From: UBA1172 sp049889655 | GTDB taxonomy: Bacteria; Pseudomonadota; Alphaproteobacteria; Puniceispirillales; UBA1172 | Assembly (NCBI GenBank): GCA_049889655.1 | Contig: JBMHCY010000078.1 | Location: 1-8,845 of the forward strand | Reading direction: 5' to 3' | DNA length: 8,845 nt | Shown here: positions 5,759-8,845 of the stretch, one piece after another | Numbering within the stretch: the first letter of the stretch is position 1 | Layout of the letters: each line of letters starts with the position of its first letter | Made by a program: the position numbers and the translations under genes | The notes under the pieces: model-generated | Databases searched by the model: none | The model's input: the letters and a program-made list of their open reading frames with translations, nothing else | What the model was told of the DNA's origin: nothing

Positions 5759-7441
5759 ATGGCCAATCCGCAATATGTTTACACCATGAGCAATCTCGGC
5801 AAGACCTGGCCCGGCGGCCGGGAAGTGCTGAAGAATATCTCGCTGTCGTTTCTGCCCGGGGCGAAGATCGGCGTGCTGGGGATCAACGGTGCCGGGAAAT
5901 CGACCCTGCTCAAGATCATGGCCGGCGTTGAAACTGAATATACCGGTGACGCCTGGGCCGCTGATGGGATCAAGATCGGCTATCTGCCGCAGGAACCGCA
6001 GCTCAACCCCGACCTGACGGTGCTTGAAAACGTTATGCTTGGCATGGGTGAGGCCAAACAACTGGTGGACCGGTTCAACGAGATCAGTGCCAAATTCGGC
6101 GAAGAGATGTCCGATGACGAGATGAACGACCTGATCGCCGAACAGGGCGAATTGCAGGAAAAGATCGATGCCGCCGATGCCTGGGACCTCGAGCGCAAGG
6201 CCGAGATCGCCATGGATGCCCTGCGCCTGCCCCCCTCCGATTGGGGCGTGACCAAGCTTTCCGGTGGTGAAACCCGCCGTGTGGCGCTCGCCCAGCTGCT
6301 GCTGAGCGCGCCTGATCTGCTGCTGCTGGACGAACCGACCAACCATCTGGATGCGGAATCAGTCGCCTGGCTGCAACGGTTTCTGCATGATTTCCCCGGC
6401 ACAGTGGTGACAATCACCCACGACCGCTATTTCCTTGATGAAGTGGCGGGCTGGATCCTCGAACTTGATCGCGGCCACGGTATCCCCTATCAGGGCAATT
6501 ATTCCGGCTGGCTTGAACAGAAACAGAAGCGGCTTGAACAGGAAGGCCGGGCCGAAGAAGCCCGCATGAAGGTCCTGTCGCGTGAATTGGAATGGGTTCG
6601 GGCCGCCCCGAAAGCCCGTCAGGCCAAATCCAAGGCCCGTCTATCCGCCTATGAACAGCTGCTCGAGGATCAGCATGAAGCTCATACCGAGACAGCCCGG
6701 ATCAACATTCCCCCAGGGCCGCGGCTTGGCAATGTGGTGATCGAAGCCGACAGCCTGCAAAAGGGTTTCGAGGACAAACAGCTGATCGACGGCCTCGATT
6801 TCCGCCTGCCGCCGGGCGGAATCGTCGGTGTTGTCGGTCCCAACGGGGCCGGCAAGACGACACTGTTCCGGATGATCACAGGGCAGGACAACCCCGATGC
6901 GGGCAGCCTGCGGATCGGTGAAACCGTGCAGATGGCCTATGTCGACCAGTCACGCGATGCCCTTGATAACAGCAAGACAGTCTGGGAAGTGATCTCCGAT
7001 GGTCATGACGAGATCGAACTGGGCAAGCGCATGGTCTCATCCCGGGCGTATGTCGGCCAGTTCAATTTCAAGGGCAGCGATCAGCAGAAACGAGTCGGCC
7101 AGCTTTCGGGCGGTGAGCGCAACCGTGTTCATCTGGCGCGGATGCTGAAATCCGGCTGCAACCTGCTGCTGCTTGACGAGCCGACCAATGACCTCGATGT
7201 GGATACATTGCGGGCCCTCGAAGAAGCCCTGCTGGAATTCGGCGGCTGTGCCGTGGTGATCACCCACGATCGCTGGTTCCTCGATCGGATTGCAACGCAT
7301 ATCCTGGCCTTTGAAGGCGACAGCCATGTCGAATGGTTTGAGGGCAACTGGCAAGCCTATGAAGAAGACCGCAAACGCCGTCTCGGGGCTTCTGCCGACC
7401 AGCCGACACGGATTCGCTACAAGCCGGTGATCCGCAGCTGA
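5759..7441 (+). CDS. ettA: Energy-dependent translational throttle protein EttA (ABC-F)
   Basis: Cytoplasmic ATPase of the ABC-F family that binds the ribosomal E site and links entry into the elongation cycle to the ATP/ADP ratio. The 560-aa protein has two ABC domains. The first has Walker A GINGAGKST (41-49), signature LSGGE (167-171), Walker B LLLLDEP with catalytic E192, and the switch histidine H221. The second has Walker A GPNGAGKTT (360-368), signature LSGGE (449-453), E474 and H503. The EttA-type arm is present in domain 1 (about 95-140), and the interdomain linker (about 250-310) is charged and helical (EQKQKRLEQEGRAEEARMK, then RQAKSKARL). The ending RIRYKP matches EttA. Length is normal (E. 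coli about 555). All catalytic residues are intact. GAAAGGG lies 8 nt before the ATG; a CTATATAG at 5724-5731 could be a -10, but no good -35 accompanies it. The stop abuts the mlaC stop. Confidence 0.96.
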   Translation: MANPQYVYTMSNLGKTWPGGREVLKNISLSFLPGAKIGVLGINGAGKSTLLKIMAGVETEYTGDAWAADGIKIGYLPQEPQLNPDLTVLENVMLGMGEAKQLVDRFNEISAKFGEEMSDDEMNDLIAEQGELQEKIDAADAWDLERKAEIAMDALRLPPSDWGVTKLSGGETRRVALAQLLLSAPDLLLLDEPTNHLDAESVAWLQRFLHDFPGTVVTITHDRYFLDEVAGWILELDRGHGIPYQGNYSGWLEQKQKRLEQEGRAEEARMKVLSRELEWVRAAPKARQAKSKARLSAYEQLLEDQHEAHTETARINIPPGPRLGNVVIEADSLQKGFEDKQLIDGLDFRLPPGGIVGVVGPNGAGKTTLFRMITGQDNPDAGSLRIGETVQMAYVDQSRDALDNSKTVWEVISDGHDEIELGKRMVSSRAYVGQFNFKGSDQQKRVGQLSGGERNRVHLARMLKSGCNLLLLDEPTNDLDVDTLRALEEALLEFGGCAVVITHDRWFLDRIATHILAFEGDSHVEWFEGNWQAYEEDRKRRLGASADQPTRIRYKPVIRS

Positions 7442-8089
7442 TCAGGAATTCGCCGCCGCTTCGGCCTCGGCCCGGATCGCCGCCGCCTGATCCCGCAAGG
7501 CGTTGATCAGCGCCTTGAAGGAGCCCCCGTTGCTGTTGATGATGGCGGTGTTTTCCTGCTGCTGGGTGATCAGCATTGAGATGTTCTCAACCTCGATATC
7601 GATGATCCGGGGAGGCTTGCCCTTGGGGGTTGAAACCCGCCATGCCACCTGGGCATCAGGAAATTCTCCGGTCTTGTCGATAACCATGCCGGTGACGATC
7701 ACCAGTTTCGGGCCTTTGGGAACAACATCCCCCGCCGTGTATTCGAGATTCTGCAAATAGCCGAATTGAGTCTCGGCCAGGGTGAGCAGGACTTCCAGGA
7801 ACACATCCATGTATTCGTCGCGTTCAGCCTTGCTGGCCTTGCGCCAGGCGTTACCGGCAGCAAAACGGGCGATCAGCGGGTAATCGAAATAGGTATCGAT
7901 GATACTGTTGGTCTCAGCCCGGATGCTTTCCGGAGTCTGGTCGGTATTGACCGCCTCCATGATCCGGCTGATCAGCCCATTGACCAGCTCGCGGCTTTCA
8001 TCAAAGCGCGGCTCGGCATGGCTGTGCTGGAGCGGCAGCAGCATCAGGAAAACAACAGGCAGCAGTCGGAAAAAGCCAATCATCATCAT
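7442..8089 (-). CDS. mlaC: MlaC-family periplasmic phospholipid-binding protein (Ttg2D)
   Basis: Periplasmic carrier that shuttles phospholipids between the outer-membrane MlaA complex and the inner-membrane Mla ABC transporter. The 215-aa precursor has a signal peptide (hydrophobic residues 4-20) with a likely cleavage site after HSHA (residue 25). The MlaC fold signature follows: FDYPLIARFAAGNAWRKAS (about 69-87), then ERDEYMDVFLEVLLTLAE. The later strand-rich part includes VAWRVSTPKGKPPRIIDIEVENISM, with the conserved W-R-V and D-I-E-V-E-N-I-S segments of the family; the tail is Ala/Glu-rich. The start is one of three consecutive ATG codons (8089, 8086, 8083), and the first overlaps the mlaA stop as ATGA, which points to translational coupling. 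The gene ends TGA at 7444-7442, directly against the ettA stop. No MlaFEDB genes are in the window. Confidence 0.9.
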   Translation of the reverse strand: MMMIGFFRLLPVVFLMLLPLQHSHAEPRFDESRELVNGLISRIMEAVNTDQTPESIRAETNSIIDTYFDYPLIARFAAGNAWRKASKAERDEYMDVFLEVLLTLAETQFGYLQNLEYTAGDVVPKGPKLVIVTGMVIDKTGEFPDAQVAWRVSTPKGKPPRIIDIEVENISMLITQQQENTAIINSNGGSFKALINALRDQAAAIRAEAEAAANS

Positions 8090-8829
8090 TCACTTTCATT
8101 CAAAAAGGCGTCAAAAGAGGCATCGGCATCGCTTTCAGCACTGATATCGCCGTCATTGAGCTGACCCTGACGATACTGGTAATAGATCGACCGCGTCCGC
8201 GCATAGGGATCGGCGGCGTTGTTCTTGATATCGTTGATCTGGTCAAAGTTCTGGGCCCGGAAACTGACGGCTCCGACAGGCGCCTGGGTGGCCGCAATGG
8301 TATCACCTGCAGGCTCGCCCATCAGGCTGAACGGGTTGGTCACGGCATCGACAATGCGGCCGACCTGCTGCCGGGCTGAACCCGGGCCAAAGACCGGGGC
8401 AACGATATAAGACCCTTCCGGCACCTGCCAATAGGCCAGAGTCTGGCCGAAATCTTCCGGGATCGGCTCATCATCCTCTTCGGTCAGGTCAATGAACCCG
8501 AGGGTGAGGCTGTTCATCAGGAAGTTGATCGTCGCCAGCGCGGCATTCTCGCCCTTGCCTTGAAGCGCGGAGTTTACGGCCGTCGATGGATAGGATGTCC
8601 ATTCGGCATGGTTGCTGATCGCGTTCTGGACAGGCACGGGCAGGCTGCGATAGCCGCGTGCCGCCGGTTCAAGCACAACATCATCGAGTTTGGTATTAAA
8701 GGCAAAGATCTTGCGGTTGGTTTCCTCATACGGGTCACGCGGGTCAAGGGCGGCGGTTTCCGGTGTACTGCTGCAGGCGGAAACCGAAAGGGCCAGAACC
8801 GGGACAAGAAGAAAAGCGGAAAAACGCAT
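8086..8829 (-). CDS. mlaA: MlaA (VacJ) outer-membrane lipoprotein
   Basis: Outer-membrane lipoprotein that removes mislocalised phospholipids from the outer leaflet and passes them to MlaC, keeping lipid asymmetry. The 247-aa product begins with a lipoprotein signal peptide. The lipobox VSAC places the lipidated cysteine at residue 19, and Ser at +2 is compatible with sorting to the outer membrane. The family motifs are clear: DPYEETNRKIFAFN (32-45), INFLMNSLTLGFID (101-114) and DFGQTLAYWQVPEGSYIVAP (126-145), followed by FGPGSARQQVG. The tail after about 225 is acidic and probably disordered. Length matches E. coli MlaA (251 aa). AGAGGT at 8836-8841 supports the ATG at 8829. The gene heads the mlaA-mlaC pair on this strand, and its promoter lies outside the window. 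Confidence 0.94.
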   Translation of the reverse strand: MRFSAFLLVPVLALSVSACSSTPETAALDPRDPYEETNRKIFAFNTKLDDVVLEPAARGYRSLPVPVQNAISNHAEWTSYPSTAVNSALQGKGENAALATINFLMNSLTLGFIDLTEEDDEPIPEDFGQTLAYWQVPEGSYIVAPVFGPGSARQQVGRIVDAVTNPFSLMGEPAGDTIAATQAPVGAVSFRAQNFDQINDIKNNAADPYARTRSIYYQYRQGQLNDGDISAESDADASFDAFLNESE

Positions 8830-8845
8830 GGCAAAACCTCTGTTG

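Noticed and set aside
5285..6346. 353-codon open frame on the minus strand across the 5087 gene and ettA
   Set aside because: It is in register with both plus-strand genes and spans their intergenic gap, so it is explained by codon bias. It reads as composition-biased sequence.

Overview
The window is a compact chromosomal segment from an alphaproteobacterium. The evidence is an RpoH of alphaproteobacterial type, the rluD-like/rpoH tandem typical of that class, an EttA ABC-F protein, and an MlaA-MlaC pair. Base composition is moderately GC rich and the genes are almost wall to wall. The two-subunit DUF4212/sodium:solute symporter suggests an aquatic, possibly marine, organism, but I cannot place it below class from this sequence. 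No tRNA, rRNA, CRISPR array, insertion sequence or phage gene is visible. I see no clear sign of horizontal transfer.

Layout. Positions 1-1990 (minus strand): an RluD-type pseudouridine synthase gene followed directly by rpoH, the heat-shock sigma factor, with a small inverted repeat at the junction. Positions 1989-2375 (plus): a small single-span membrane protein, tentatively DUF6476-like. Its start codon overlaps the rluD start head to head, and its stop overlaps the stop of the next gene tail to tail. Positions 2372-2725 (minus): a YggT-like membrane protein. Positions 2761-4916 (minus): a symporter operon with DUF4212 small subunit, large SSS-family subunit and a clear intrinsic terminator. 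Positions 4917-5086: the only sizeable intergenic region, 170 bp. It holds a likely promoter and a structured leader for the symporter operon, and the start region of a divergent gene. Positions 5087-7441 (plus): a soluble protein of unknown function, then ettA. Positions 7442-8829 (minus): mlaA and mlaC, overlapping by 4 bp and converging on ettA with abutting stop codons.

How the genes relate. RpoH directs the heat-shock response, RluD modifies 23S rRNA and EttA tunes the first steps of translation, so much of the window is translation and stress housekeeping. MlaA and MlaC are the outer-membrane and periplasmic parts of retrograde phospholipid transport. The symporter imports an unknown substrate, probably an organic acid, with sodium.

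The best leads are two. First, the symporter leader carries a duplicate of the Shine-Dalgarno 8-mer and one complementary CUCCCC segment that could pair with either copy, a possible two-state translational switch. Second, the large symporter subunit has a canonical EF-hand calcium-binding loop in what should be its periplasmic EL4-equivalent loop. The remaining leads concern extreme gene packing at palindromic start and stop overlaps and an rpoH start without a visible Shine-Dalgarno sequence.
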